From NCBI GenBank assembly GCA_024114885.1, contig CP099418.1:434001-498000 (forward strand): a stretch of DNA of 64,000 nt, given 5' to 3'. A program made the position numbers and the translations under genes. This document shows, in pieces, positions 10,173-21,104 of this stretch (the first letter of the stretch is position 1; each line of letters begins with the position of its first letter). The notes under the pieces are model-generated. The model was not told the DNA's origin. It was given only the letters and a program-made list of their open reading frames with translations, and made no database searches. The stretch comes from Septoria linicola (Eukaryota > Ascomycota > Dothideomycetes > Mycosphaerellales > Mycosphaerellaceae).

Positions 10173-11072
10173 GACATGGACATCTTCTCACGAAAAAATT
10201 GCCACCACGCATCTTGATATGCAGCTACTGGCGCCTAAAGCGCGCAGAAACACGCTAGCGAGCCAAGACACAGCATGCTCGTGAAGGAAGCTGCGTCGCA
10301 AACTTGGAAGCAGCATATGCAACGCCTTTCTACGCGGCATTGCGATGATACAAGCATGTGTAGGCAGCTACATGGTAGAGTACTGTCCAGAGCAGATGTT
10401 CCAGATTTGTTGTGGTGGCGTCAATGCTGATCAGGTGACCGAAGTGCTTCGTATTGTTCTTGCTGTGAGACTTTGCGGCATGTCGCTCCTGCATATCTCA
10501 AATGCAGGTACGACTCGAACACACGGAAGCCACCACGACCCATCGAGCTGCACCAAGTTCTCGCCAAAAGCAGTGCAAATCTGCATAGAGCAATTCGCGC
10601 TGTCGAAGTGCTGACTTCTTCGGCAAGAGCAGAACGTAGAAGCTGCTTTCACGGCGCCGGTTTTGCGCAGCTCAACCTCACTCTTCCGATCTTTTCTGCA
10701 ACACAATACCAAGTGCAGCTACTAGCTAACGCCGCCCTCATATTGTGCGGTGTTCACCTCCGTGTGAATTCCACAACGGACACAACAATTGAGCCGCCTA
10801 CCGGCTCCACCGCCAACAAGGTATTGTCTCAGGTCCAATTGTTCGAGAAGATACAAGAACTCCTCTGTTCCAGCGCAACGGCTCCTGTTTCTCGTTCTTT
10901 CATGCTTCGCGAACGCCTGGTCTGAGCACGCAGAGAACATACAAGTCTCCAACGCGCATCTACCACTTCACCATCTGGTTGCTTCCTCCTGCTCCAGTCG
11001 GCTCCAGCAAACTGCATATTCGCTGCACGTCCAGACCAGCACCAAACAAAGCATCAGCAAACACCGAGCATC
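10173..11072. other. Intergenic, divergent promoter region of the BRCT gene and STE2
   Basis: Contains the 5' sides of both flanking genes. Short ORFs on either strand lack domains. Bases from about 10880 to 11072 are C/T-rich and A/C-rich, as expected for a fungal leader before the STE2 ATG. Confidence 0.5.
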
Positions 11073-12271
11073 ATGGACTCCCTAGATGGCCTCACATACA
11101 ATGCTACGTTCGACCCATACCATACCTACATCGTCGTTCCTATGCCAGATGGCGTCACCGAGAGTGTCGTCCAGATCTCCACGATATTTCAGCTCCAGGA
11201 CCAGAAGGTCGCCATGGGCATTGTCTACGGCGTGCAACTCGGCATCTCTTCGATTCTACTGCTGGTGCTTGCCATCATGACTAGGCCGGAGAAACGACGC
11301 AGCATGGTCTTCTTCCTCAACCTCGGATCTCTGGTCCTCCTGCTCATTCGCGCCATCATAATGTGCATCCAGCTCTATGGGCCCATCTTCAACTGGTACA
11401 ACTGGGTCATGGAATACTACCGCAACGTCGATGGTAGCATCCGGCTAGCAGTGGCTGCCGAAGCCTTCAGCTTCTTGGTCATTCTTGCACTGGAGCTGTC
11501 CTTACTGTTCCAGGTGAGGATCGTGTGTGTTACTTTAAGGACACGCTGGCGGCTTTTGGTGACGGCGGTGACTACGTTCGTCGCCGTGGCGGTATGTGCT
11601 GTTCGCTTTGCGGCTATGGTTGTCAACGCTAAGCTCGGCATTATCAACGTCGACGCCCTGACTGATCAAGAATGGTCTTTGATCAACTCCATGGCCTCAG
11701 CATCGAACATTTGCATCATCGCGAGCATCATCTTCTTCAGCGCCATCTTCATCGCCAAGCTCGGGCATGCCATCCACCAGCGCCGATCCATGGGCATGAA
11801 GCAATTTGGACCGATGCAGATAATCTTTGTCATGGGCTGCCAGACCATGTTCATCCCAGGTAAGCTCGGAAAGTGCAAGTTCGCATACACCATGCTGACC
11901 CGTCGACAGCTCTCTTCGGTATCTTGACGTACTTTCTGTACGGCGCAGCACAGGTATACAGCCTGATGCCCTGTATCGTGGCCACGTTCCTGCCCTTGTC
12001 CAGCATGTGGGCTGCCACCAACACCAACAACGTCAACATCGCGGCTCCCCACCAGCTGAAGCGTAACCGAGAACTCATAATCGGGCCTCGAACTACCGGT
12101 CACAGTGGCGGAGGCGATCGATCTCAAAGCGAGAAACAGCTTGTCTCCGATGACACTTTGATCGGAGAAGACTCACCAAAGCAAGAGTCCCACCAGGACA
12201 GAGATCTGGAGATGCAGAAGGGGCCAGGATACATTCATGTCGACCGCACCTACAGTGTAAGGTCGGATTAG
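11073..12271 (+). CDS. STE2: Alpha-factor-type pheromone receptor STE2 (seven-transmembrane GPCR)
   Basis: Plasma-membrane receptor for the peptide mating pheromone of the opposite type; it signals through a heterotrimeric G protein to the mating MAP-kinase cascade. Two exons, 11073-11859 and 11910-12271, give 382 aa; the 50-nt intron splits the codon after FIP. After a short N-terminus with an NAT glycosylation site come seven hydrophobic segments. The conserved stretch GPMQIIFVMGCQTMFIPALF before TM6 and LPLSSMWA at the end of TM7 are hallmarks of the family. The C-terminal tail, with RSQSEKQLVSDDTL and more Ser/Asp-rich sequence, is the expected site of phosphorylation and internalisation. 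The start is the only in-frame ATG before the first TM. Confidence 0.95.
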
Positions 12272-12835
12272 GAGTCGCGACACTGTGAGGGTGCAACGAA
12301 GAACGATGCTGCGAGCATCTCGTCCGCAGAGTTGAGAGGTCTTTTCTGAGAACATGCGACGAGATTCCACTCGGCTGTGCAGGGCGTACCATCGAGCCAT
12401 AGACTGCTAATCATCAGCCACCTTTCTTTTGTTCGCGAGCCACAGATCTGAAGAGATGTATTACAAATGGCATACAGCCAGACGGGCCGGGTATGCAGGT
12501 CTGATGGCTGTGGTCGCAGGAAGTAGAATGTGAGGGAAAGACGTACATACTCTGCTTAATGGGGCGCAGAGCTTCACCCACCATTTCCCGCACTTTGCAC
12601 TCCCAATCTCGTGTTGCAGAAATCTTCCAGCCAATGCCTAGAAGAGCTGATGTGGCATATCGGCATGAACCAACGGCATTGCCTTGAGCATATGCCTAGC
12701 GCGCAGTCCCACTGAGGAAGATTGTGGTCTCGTCGCCGTACCGCTCGTTCCAAGCACTTCTTTGCTAGAACCATTAACTCCCTCTCTGCAACCCACTTTC
12801 TCCCCCTCACCATCCGTGTCCAATCTCTATTGATC
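12272..12835. other. Intergenic, convergent 3' ends of STE2 and the FAM32A-like gene
   Basis: No ORF with a recognisable domain, no RNA gene and no repeat seen. Confidence 0.5.
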
Positions 12836-13338
12836 TTAACCAGGTCCGATCCTCGGCATATCATTATGTTCCGAAAGCATAGACAGATACTTGTTCAATT
12901 CCTGCACGCGCTCTTTATGTGTTTTGACGCCTTCGCGTTGTAGGCGTTCTTCGAGCTATCGCGCCAAGCACAAATGTCAGTCATCTAGTATCCACTATGA
13001 CAAAATGTCTGCGATTGTGGATGCGATTAATGCTGGCTTACCCTCTTCTTCCTCCGCTCCTCATGTCTGCGCTGCGCTTCTGTTTTGCCGTATTCTTTCA
13101 CTTCTGCTGTGGAGGATGTTTGATCGGGCTTGTCGTCGGCGTCGGCCAGAGCAGTTTGTAGAGCGGTATAAGCTTCGTTTGAGGTTGTCGCTTCTTCAGT
13201 CGTGGAGGAGGGTTTCGAGTCGTTATTGTCGGTGGTAGATTTGGAGGATTTCTTCTTTTTCTTTTTGGATTTGTCGATGCCTGCGCCTTTCAGCTTCAAG
13301 CCACCGCCTATGGCGGAGCTGTAGTCTGAGGACGGCAT
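12836..13338 (-). CDS. FAM32A-like (DUF1754) small basic protein
   Basis: Small, conserved, probably nucleolar or spliceosome-associated protein of 138 aa; human FAM32A is a component of late spliceosomes. Exons are 13338-13042 and 12955-12836, with an 86-nt intron. The protein begins MPSSDYSSAIGGGLKLKG, the family's diagnostic N-terminus, which fixes the start; the frame opens further upstream only with a non-ATG codon. A Lys run, a Ser/Thr/Asp-rich linker and KTEAQRRHEERRKKR follow. The second exon supplies LEERLQREGVKTHKERV and ends in SEHNDMPRIGPG, the conserved C-terminus. The intron removes an early stop that would otherwise truncate the protein. Confidence 0.92.
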
Positions 13339-13489
13339 AGTGCCTGTGGCATCCAAGAGAGTATCGTGGTTGGTGAGTGGAAAGTGAGATGGTATACATG
13401 GCAGAAGGGCGGGTAAAAGTGGGGCGTGTTTGGCATGTGAGAGAGCTGTGACATATATTACAATTCTTGATCATACAGGCTGCTCACTT

Positions 13490-14752
13490 CTATTGTGCGA
13501 TGTCCTCTATATCAGACATTCCTATCTGCATCTGCACCTCTCCCAGATCCTCTGACTTGATCTTCATGACCGCAGCCGCATCATCGGCCTCAACAGTGGC
13601 TTCCTCCTTGACAATCGCATCGCCCTCCACTTTGATCTCGATAGTCTCCTTTTTCACCTTCTTCTTCTTTGGACTTCCTGCGACAGCACTAGGACACAAC
13701 TTTTGCTTGCTCAGCTCACAGTCATCACATCTCCGACCGACCGGCAAGCATATCGTCTGTCCAAAGCCTACGAGCAAATGGTTGATGTCATGCCATTTGT
13801 CCTTCGGAAGCCAACTCTCGAGCTCTGCTCTGGTCTGCTCAGGATTGGCAGTTTTATGCCAGCCCCATAGATTCGTGATTCTGTGAACGTGCACGTCCAC
13901 ACCAATACCCTCATCTCTGCCCCATGCAGCAGACATTGTCAGGTACGCCATCTTTGGTCCTACTCCAGGAAGTGAAACAAGCCCTTCGATTGTATCTGGT
14001 ATGTCGCCATTGAACTTCTCTTTCAAAATTACGGCTACTTGTTTGATGAACTTGGTCTTGTTATTGTGAAAGCCAACTTTATTGATCAGGCTGTTCAGAT
14101 CTGTAGGCGCAACTTGAAGAAGTGCCTCTAGATTGAACCCACCGGGCAGACCTTCCTGAAGCTGTTTCATTGCCACTGCAGTGACTGTATCTTTGGTCTG
14201 AGATGACAGCATCAGCGCGACAAGGGTTTGTAGTCGTCGATCGAGAGGAGAACGATGTTCTTCTGCGAGCGATTCACATCCCATTGTATCTACTGGTGCA
14301 AGGACATGCTTGCGCATCTCAGCTGTGATAGAGTACATCTGCTCCCAGTTGGGAGGCGCATCAACCTGAACATCGCCATTTTCAGTCTTGACCTTCTTCG
14401 CTGGCTGGCGTCGTGCCTTGCGTTTTGTGCTCGATGCGCCGTCCTCTTCGATCTTCGGCGCTTTGCGCGGCGATCTGCGTACACTCTCAGACTCTATGCT
14501 GACCGATGTGGCCGGTGTTGCGGTTCCCACTCGTTTCCTCTTGCGAGTCGAGCCAATTTCGTTGTCTTCCGACGCTTCAGGGCTCGATAGTGGCTCAGAG
14601 TGCTCGCTGGCAGATGTATTCGGGCTACTGGCCGTTGAGGTAGGGTCTGCATTTGCGAACCTCCGAAGTGCCTGCTGGGCAGCGGCTCGCCTGGGAGTAG
14701 TCAACACGTTGGCAACACGTGCTGTGTCCTTTGATATACGCGAAGTTCTCAT
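13490..14752 (-). CDS. NTH1: Endonuclease III homologue (bifunctional DNA glycosylase/AP lyase)
   Basis: Base-excision-repair enzyme that removes oxidised pyrimidines and cleaves AP sites; acts in the nucleus and often in mitochondria. Single exon, 420 aa. The first 150 residues are an Arg/Ser-rich extension with nuclear-signal-like KRKR and RRSPRK patches; the very N-terminus is basic and hydroxylated and could be a mitochondrial presequence. The glycosylase core has the helix-hairpin-helix LPGVGPKMA (catalytic Lys267) and VDVHVHR (catalytic Asp286). The iron-sulphur cluster cysteines are 335, 342, 345 and 353, with C-x6-C-x2-C spacing and seven residues before the last Cys. The start is an ATG; no upstream ATG is in frame. 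The FAM32A-like gene lies 151 bp downstream on the same strand. Confidence 0.95.
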   Translation of the reverse strand: MRTSRISKDTARVANVLTTPRRAAAQQALRRFANADPTSTASSPNTSASEHSEPLSSPEASEDNEIGSTRKRKRVGTATPATSVSIESESVRRSPRKAPKIEEDGASSTKRKARRQPAKKVKTENGDVQVDAPPNWEQMYSITAEMRKHVLAPVDTMGCESLAEEHRSPLDRRLQTLVALMLSSQTKDTVTAVAMKQLQEGLPGGFNLEALLQVAPTDLNSLINKVGFHNNKTKFIKQVAVILKEKFNGDIPDTIEGLVSLPGVGPKMAYLTMSAAWGRDEGIGVDVHVHRITNLWGWHKTANPEQTRAELESWLPKDKWHDINHLLVGFGQTICLPVGRRCDDCELSKQKLCPSAVAGSPKKKKVKKETIEIKVEGDAIVKEEATVEADDAAAVMKIKSEDLGEVQMQIGMSDIEDIAQ

Positions 14753-15476
14753 CGCGAATCCTGGTGGCTGGAGATTGTAGCAGTTGGAGCTGACAATCCA
14801 ATGACAAGAAGCTCTAGTTAGGGTCAGCGGCAGGGTTCAGGAGCTCAAAGACCACTAACTAACTAGTTCTACCGTGAGATACGCCATCAATCGATCATCA
14901 TACTCGACTTCACATCGAGTTTTCATCTCGTCACAGGCCACCTATGGGTGGTCTATCGCAAGAGCTTCCCTAGCTAGTGACTTCGCAAGCATTGAGGCTT
15001 AGCAGAGCTATGTACAGGAATCCTTCTCCGCTGCTTCACAAGTACGGTATCGATCGTCATCTACCAAGACTGAAGCGTAGTCAAGTGAAGCATTTGGGCC
15101 GTCCTTTCGACTATCCCGGACTGTTCCCATGTCGATTGGCATGGCTCGTATTCAGCGCACACTCCACGAGCACAGCACGCCCCGAGAAAAGCTGAGAGTT
15201 TTATTGAGGAGGTAGAAGTATAAGCGATGGACGGCTCTTGCAAACCACCCGGCAACCTTATGTCAAAACACGCGTATGCTGAATCCTGCGACTACCAGGC
15301 AGCAACTGAATACCTGGATACTTGCAACTGACTGTTTGTAAGGTGAAGTAGGCTGTGCTACCCATGATCTTCCCTTCCAGCGTCAGAGCGCGCGGAAGCA
15401 GCGACACTCATGTCGCACAAGGCATGCACGGCTATTATTTCAAGCAGTCCTAATCTGTCTCGTCTTCGCTTCGACC
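14753..15476. other. Intergenic, divergent between NTH1 and the glycosyltransferase gene
   Basis: Faces the 5' ends of both genes. No supported gene or RNA. A ctaactaactagt word lies near 14855. Confidence 0.5.
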
Positions 15477-16967
15477 ATGGCGGTTTCGACTAGGACTTTG
15501 CAAGCGTTGGCTGCCACGACACTGACTCTCATCTTAGGCTACTGCCTTCTAGTCCAGACGAGGACTCCCAAACCGTTCGACATCTCGCGATTACAGAAAA
15601 TCCTGACCGCAGAGCACTTCAACGTTACGCCTGATCTCGAAGTTCTGCAGCAACTCAAACTGCCAGCAAGCTTCGAGTATCAGCGCCGATGCATCAGTGC
15701 GAGAGAGAACGATGGCCTTGAACGCGAGTCGCTTGTCACTTTGATCCCACCGATGTTGAACCAGGAAGCGTTTCACGCCATTTCACTGAAGGAAGATGTC
15801 CCAGTTAGGCTAGAGTCAACATTGCTGCCACCGTGCGACTCTTCGTTCGTCATCGAGGTGCCTGAGTACCAGTCACAAGCACATTTCAACACCAGCGACC
15901 TCGTGCTCGGAGTAGCAACAACCACGAAGCGCATCGAAGCTAGTCTACCTGCCTTCTCACGTTGGCTATCGCGGTCGGGATCGATATTGGTCGTACTTCT
16001 GATCGACAGAAGTGATCTCAGCAATGGGACAGGAGATCTTGAAAGGATTCAATCGCAGGCGGATTCTCTCGACATTGAGCTCATATTCGAGGCATACAGT
16101 CCCGTCGTCCCTTCCACCAGCAAGGGCGTGGAGAACTTCAGCCTTGCCACGATTTTGGACAAATACCTGCTCGCAGATACCAAGTGGTTCGGTGTGATTG
16201 ACGATGACACGTTCTTTGTGTCTCTGCCACGAGTCTTGCAACATCTGCAGCCGTACGACCCTGTCTTGTCCTGGTACATTGGCAGCCTGAGCGAGAGTCA
16301 TACCGTCGTTGCAAAAGAGGGTTTCAAGGCATGGGGAGGAGCCGGCTTCTTCATTTCGCCGCCACTGATGCGTACTATAGCCGCACACGCTGTCGAGTGT
16401 GCACGAATGGACAGGAAATTCGGCGACCTACTGTGGCGAGACTGTATACAGGAGATCACGTCTCCTACCGTACCACTCACCGAGATGCCGGGACTTCACC
16501 AGCTCGACATGGAACAAGATCCATCTGGATGGTACGAAGCAGGATTCGACCCTATTTTATCCATACACCACTGGAAGAGCTGGCACCACTACCCTGCAGC
16601 ACTCGGCCATCTCGTCACTGACGTAGCTGGACCAGATACCTTTCTTCAGCGCTACAAATCTGGCAACCAAACAATCTTCACCAACGGCTATAGTATCGCC
16701 ACTTATTCACAAGGTCTGCCAGACTTGAATCTCGTAGAACTCACCATGACAGAAGCACCACACCTCGTACGACCGCCGCCGCAATTGGAATTTCACCACC
16801 GCATGGGACATACTCGGCCTGCCCTGAAGCTAGGCAAGGATAAGATTCAGTGGAGGTTTGAGTATGCGGTCAAGACGACTGATGGGGTTGTGCGGCAGTT
16901 TTATGTTAAGCGCTCAGACGGCGGGCGGGATGTGAGTATCATCGAGGTCGATTGGCGGGATGTGTGA
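15477..16967 (+). CDS. GT31/DUF604-like glycosyltransferase, type II membrane protein
   Basis: Probable Golgi glycosyltransferase of 496 aa, intron-free. An N-terminal signal anchor (residues about 8-25, LAATTLTLILGYCLLV) is followed by a stem and a catalytic domain. The nucleotide-sugar-binding motif is FGVIDDDTFF near residues 237-246 (DxD type). The acceptor-side motif AWGGAGFFIS lies near 285-295, then CIQE, and SIHHWKSWHHYP further on. This order (DxD, then GGAG(Y/F)xxS, then a His/Trp block) is typical of GT31 and DUF604 fungal proteins. Several NxS/T sites are present. Sugar donor and acceptor cannot be told from sequence. Confidence 0.85.
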   Translation: MAVSTRTLQALAATTLTLILGYCLLVQTRTPKPFDISRLQKILTAEHFNVTPDLEVLQQLKLPASFEYQRRCISARENDGLERESLVTLIPPMLNQEAFHAISLKEDVPVRLESTLLPPCDSSFVIEVPEYQSQAHFNTSDLVLGVATTTKRIEASLPAFSRWLSRSGSILVVLLIDRSDLSNGTGDLERIQSQADSLDIELIFEAYSPVVPSTSKGVENFSLATILDKYLLADTKWFGVIDDDTFFVSLPRVLQHLQPYDPVLSWYIGSLSESHTVVAKEGFKAWGGAGFFISPPLMRTIAAHAVECARMDRKFGDLLWRDCIQEITSPTVPLTEMPGLHQLDMEQDPSGWYEAGFDPILSIHHWKSWHHYPAALGHLVTDVAGPDTFLQRYKSGNQTIFTNGYSIATYSQGLPDLNLVELTMTEAPHLVRPPPQLEFHHRMGHTRPALKLGKDKIQWRFEYAVKTTDGVVRQFYVKRSDGGRDVSIIEVDWRDV

Positions 16968-17318
16968 TGTGTTGTGTAGCTGCGCATGGGACCTTGCGGC
17001 TTATGTTCGAAGAAGCATCTTATAAAGTGATCACAGCGTGTAACAGCTGATCACATGAACAATGAACGAGACAATGAAGATGCGTGTACTGGTCTCTCGT
17101 GTGATGTTGCACGGATTCTGCTCATATATTGATACCTGACCTCAGCAAGAGTCCGAGAATCTATGCTCCTCTCTTCTCTCACCCATCCCTACCACATGAA
17201 CGCCAAGCTATGCAGCACAAAGGAACAAAGTCTTCCTGTTCGAGATACATATATGTATATCTATACCTATCCTGTATCCACCCCTCGACGCAACTCGGGC
17301 GTTGCTTAAGAATCCATC
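16968..17318. other. Intergenic, convergent 3' ends
   Basis: About 350 bp between the glycosyltransferase and mS38 genes, pyrimidine-rich toward 17300. Nothing else seen. Confidence 0.5.
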
Positions 17319-18570
17319 TTAAGCACGATCCTGTCTCCTTCTCAGATTCCTCGTCCTCTTCATCAGCTTCTTGTACTTGTGCTTCTTCATCTTGAGCTTC
17401 CGTTGACGCTTGACAGAAATCAACAACATGCGGTTCAGTCTCGCAGCGCTAGGTGCATTTCTGATAAAAGGCGTTGTGGCAGTCGGTCGTGCGGAAAGCT
17501 TGTTTTGCTGGCGCAGGAAAGATGCTCGCTGGTTGCGCTGCATGCGTTGTCGGAAGCCGCTTCGGGTGGTGTCCTGCCGTTGTTGCGCTGGCTCCTCGAT
17601 GGCGGCTTGGGCGTCCTCTGGAATGCGGACGATGGGTGATGTGGATGCTGTGTAGGTCTTTTGCCCGGTTTCGCTGGTGGATTCTGTGAGGAAGATGGTT
17701 GTGGCGTAGCGCTTCTGCTTGGGCTTGGATGTTCGCGACTTCTTATCCGCGGTCTTCATCTGCTCGGGGAAAGGCTGAGGTGGAGGAGGTGCCTCGAAGG
17801 GTTTGAACTGTGCGACCATTTCATCGAGGGTTTTTAATCGCGGAGGCCCGTCGAGATGTTTGACTCCGTCTTGTCCTTCGTGCATGACTTCCCATCGTAT
17901 GCCTTCCTCCTCGGTTTGTGGGGTCTTGTGGTCAACATCGTCGAAGAGATTGCGCAGCGCGTAGACTACGTCCTCGGGTCTGCGCTCAGCAGAGTTGCCA
18001 TTTTCCCATGGGTCTCGTGGTGTTTGAGACTCGAATATGCTGTCGAAGGCCTCTGCGCTAGATGGAGGAGGTATCGTCGTTCCTACGGACAATGGTCGGT
18101 GAAGGGAGAAGAAGCTAGATACGGAGAATTCTGGTCCAATGTTAGCACCGGTTCCTAGTCTCAACAGTCGACAAAGTCTTACCTGGCTTCTGCATGTGCA
18201 TGCCAGGAACTGCAGGAAGGCCGGCGAATTGGTCTTCCTGCTGATCGGGCACTCCAGCTGGCCGTGAGCGCTTCGTCCTGGTCACCTTCTTGGCTCCTCG
18301 CTGCTGTGATGTTGGATCTGCGATGGCTCCCTTCTCTTCGGCTACGGCCTTTGCGGCAGGGGCAGGCTTCCCATCGCTGGCGGCATTCTCCGGCGGGCAA
18401 GACGACGACGAAGAAGTCTTGCTGCTAGAATGGCGTCGCTGGTGAGGTTGCCGACGAGCGGCTAGGCTCTGCGCTGTTCGCTGGGCGGCGGTGGACGACG
18501 AGGAGGTGCTCGATCCGGCGACGGCGGCGCAAGTGCGATTTGCAGCCCGCGACAGTGACTTGGAGAACAT
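17319..18570 (-). CDS. COX24: Mitochondrial small-ribosomal-subunit protein mS38 (COX24/QRI5 family)
   Basis: Mitoribosomal protein linked in yeast to COX1 mRNA processing and translation. Exons 18570-18183 and 18130-17319 give 399 aa with a 52-nt intron. The N-terminus (MFSKSLSRAANRTCAAVAG) is a good mitochondrial presequence. The middle is low-complexity and Ser/Pro/Gln-rich. The family signature is the extreme C-terminus, from about residue 365: MLLISVKRQRKLKMKKHKYK, then KLMKRTRNLRRR. This strongly basic tail contacts rRNA in mS38 and AURKAIP1. The protein is longer than yeast Cox24 because of its linker. The gene is divergent from the PRXL2 gene. Confidence 0.92.
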
Positions 18571-19052
18571 GGCTGTCTGAGCCTCGATGGGTTGTATGGA
18601 GGCTCTGGACAGGAAAGCGCTCCGATAGATGTGTGACGAGCTAAGGTGTGGTTGCGCGTGACGGTGTACTCAAACACACACCTCCGATCCTCCGATACCC
18701 GCCGAGGACATCGCCTCACTAGTTAACTAGTTAGTCACTTCTTTTGCCTTTGTTTGACGCCTTGGATCTAATCAATCGGATCCCACCAGCCACACTCAAA
18801 CAAGCACTCCTCTCGCTCTCGTCAAAAGCCCACTTCGGCAGGATCGTCGTCGAGGCACTGCAGCGCGGAAGGGTGGTCAACAGTAGTCACACCCTCTCGA
18901 CTACCTAGCCGCTCACTAAACACGCGCCGGGAAACCATCCTCCCGAACAGATATACCATATCTTTCGCATCGTGAATTTTGCTCTCACTTTTCACAAACG
19001 CTTTACCGACTGTTCGCGCATCTGTGCCACTGACCTTCTCGAGACTCGCAAG
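18571..19052. other. Divergent promoter region of mS38 and the PRXL2 gene, with a palindrome
   Basis: Contains the perfect 14-bp palindrome actagttaactagt at 18718-18731, roughly midway between the two starts. It is a possible protein-binding site, but there is no direct evidence of function. Nothing else seen. Confidence 0.45.
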
Positions 19053-19852
19053 ATGGGTGCATCACTAGCAGACGACCAGAGGCGAGAACTCCCGCCCAGA
19101 GCTGCACTGGACGAAGCTGGCAACGTCCTTATCAAAGACAAAACTGGCAAGGAAGTTGCCTTCAAGTCGCTCTACACCGATAGACCTGCAGAAGAGCAAC
19201 AACTGATCATTTTCATTCGGTGAGCCAAGAACCCCAATCTTTGGCTGTCATGTACTAACACAACTCAACAGCCACTTCTTCTGCGGTGTACTGTAGACCC
19301 ATATATCTGTTAAGCGCTACAAACATACTAACCTTCTCCCTAGTCCTGCGAACAATACGTGAAAGCCCTGGCCCGAGACCTCTCCCCATCGACACTTTCC
19401 GCAGCAAACACAACCCTAACCATCATTGGCGACGGCGACCATATTCTCATTTCAGACTACGCAAAACGAACCGGCTGCCCTTTTGAAATATACACCGACT
19501 CGTCGGTGCAAATCCACAAGACCCTTGGCATGGTCAGCACGCTCAAATATGCTGCCCAAGCTCCTGGCTACGCGCAGAAGAGCTTCATGAAGAATGTTGT
19601 CGATTCGGCGTGGACGGCGCTAACGTCTGGGCATCCGTTGTCGAGCGGACCATCAGCGCAAAACGGAGGCGAGTACTTGTTTCAGGGTGGCGAGTTGAAG
19701 TGGTGTTCAAGGATGGTAAGTTCACGAAGCTTGTCTTCCTTTGTATAGTCTCGTAAACTGTAGAAGTGTAGGTGCTAATGAGTGCGCAGAGGAACACTGC
19801 CGACCACACAGAAACCCAAGAATTAAAGCAAGTGATAGGCATCAAGGAATGA
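19053..19852 (+). CDS. PRXL2/AhpC-TSA_2 thioredoxin-fold protein, four exons including a 16-nt microexon
   Basis: Peroxiredoxin-like redox protein of 205 aa; the substrate of the fungal branch is unknown. Exons are 19053-19219, 19272-19287, 19344-19715 and 19790-19852 (introns of 52, 56 and 74 nt). The microexon completes the active-site segment HFFCGSCEQY, with Cys60 and Cys63 in a CxxC arrangement after strand QLIIFIR. The C-terminal WCSRMRNTADHTE is typical of the PRXL2 (AAED1) family and is only produced when the last intron is removed, which supports the model. An alternative upstream in-frame ATG (18972) would add 27 residues; MGASLADDQRR fits the family better. Confidence 0.88.
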
Positions 19853-21104
19853 AGGCTCTATCTCCTCTCATCCGAGCATTTGTGGCTGCCAGAAAACACA
19901 GCATGGCAAGGTTCCACGGCGTTCTGTTTCCTACTGACTAAGTGCATCTGACATCTACATACCCCTTGCTTTCTAGCTCCTCAAAATGCACTGCATCGCA
20001 TTTCCCATATCTCAACTCACAGCAAAAGTTCTCTCGCAATGCTCGACCACACCATGCGAACAAGGCTCGCATCACGGCAGTCACCATCCCGAACTGAAAG
20101 CGAAAGCCATATACCAACAGCGAACCCTGCCTCCAGCGACCATCATCCACAGCCTGACTGCAGTGCAGTATATCGCCAACTGAAGTCATCCGTGCTTTAC
20201 GCACAGCAGTAACAAGAATACCACCTCCACTCCTATCCATTATCGCAATCGCAATCCCTCAAATTGCGCTCGACGAAAATGAAGCAAGCCTCCCACTCCG
20301 TCTCGTATATCCACCGCATCTTCTCTAACCGCCAGTCAGCCTACGCGCAAAGATACATAGATAGCACGCAGTCATGTCATACTTACCAGAATACGTTCTC
20401 GAAACTTTCCTACACCTTTCTCCAACCTACGAGACGACAGCTAAGCCATTATAAGCGCGACTAGCTACTTGTCAAAGCTACGAGCTGCTTAGAGATCGTC
20501 TTAGTCCATAACGGCGAGTCTTTGAAGCTTGCGCTTCTACTAGTTAGTTCTTGCACGTCGCTTGTAGACTTGCCAACATGCACGATCAAAGTGAAGCAAA
20601 AAGCGGCACACTACTGGAACCTCAAAAAGTTTGAATTATTCCACTGTGCCAAGAGGGACATGAGCTAGGGCGGGTGTGGACCGTTGTTTTTGTGTCGTTC
20701 TTGGAAGGACATGTGCTGTGATTTTTGGCCTTCAATTGCAAAGTGCCCCGATCGGGAGTGTTGCTCTGTGTTGGAATAGGGTGAGTATAAGGGCTTTGTG
20801 GTAAGGGTATTTCATTGCGCAGATTCTTTTGTGTGGGGTGGTAGAGGAATAAGGACAACAGAAGAGCTGTGACGTATATAGCAGTCGCTGTGTCTGCATT
20901 TCGAAGAATTGTACAAGTGATTGCTCAGATTCAGACGTGATCTGAGTGATTGAATTTCCAGCTTCCCTCGCTCTCCGAACTGCGCAACCTCCTCCAGGCT
21001 TGAGACTCCAAACGCCTCGCTGAATCGTACCAAACAAAGCAAACATCTCACCACTAGTCTTGCACCTACTCCTCTCACATCTCATCTCCATCCCGCAAAG
21101 GGAG
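19853..21104. other. Intergenic, convergent between the PRXL2 gene and the PAP2 gene
   Basis: About 1.25 kb. Small ORFs on both strands have no domain or plausible composition. No RNA or repeat recognised. Confidence 0.5.

Noticed and set aside
7802..14752. A DNA-repair gene cluster (BRCT protein and NTH1 near each other)
   Set aside because: STE2 and a FAM32A-like gene lie between them and orientations do not suggest co-regulation; probably chance.
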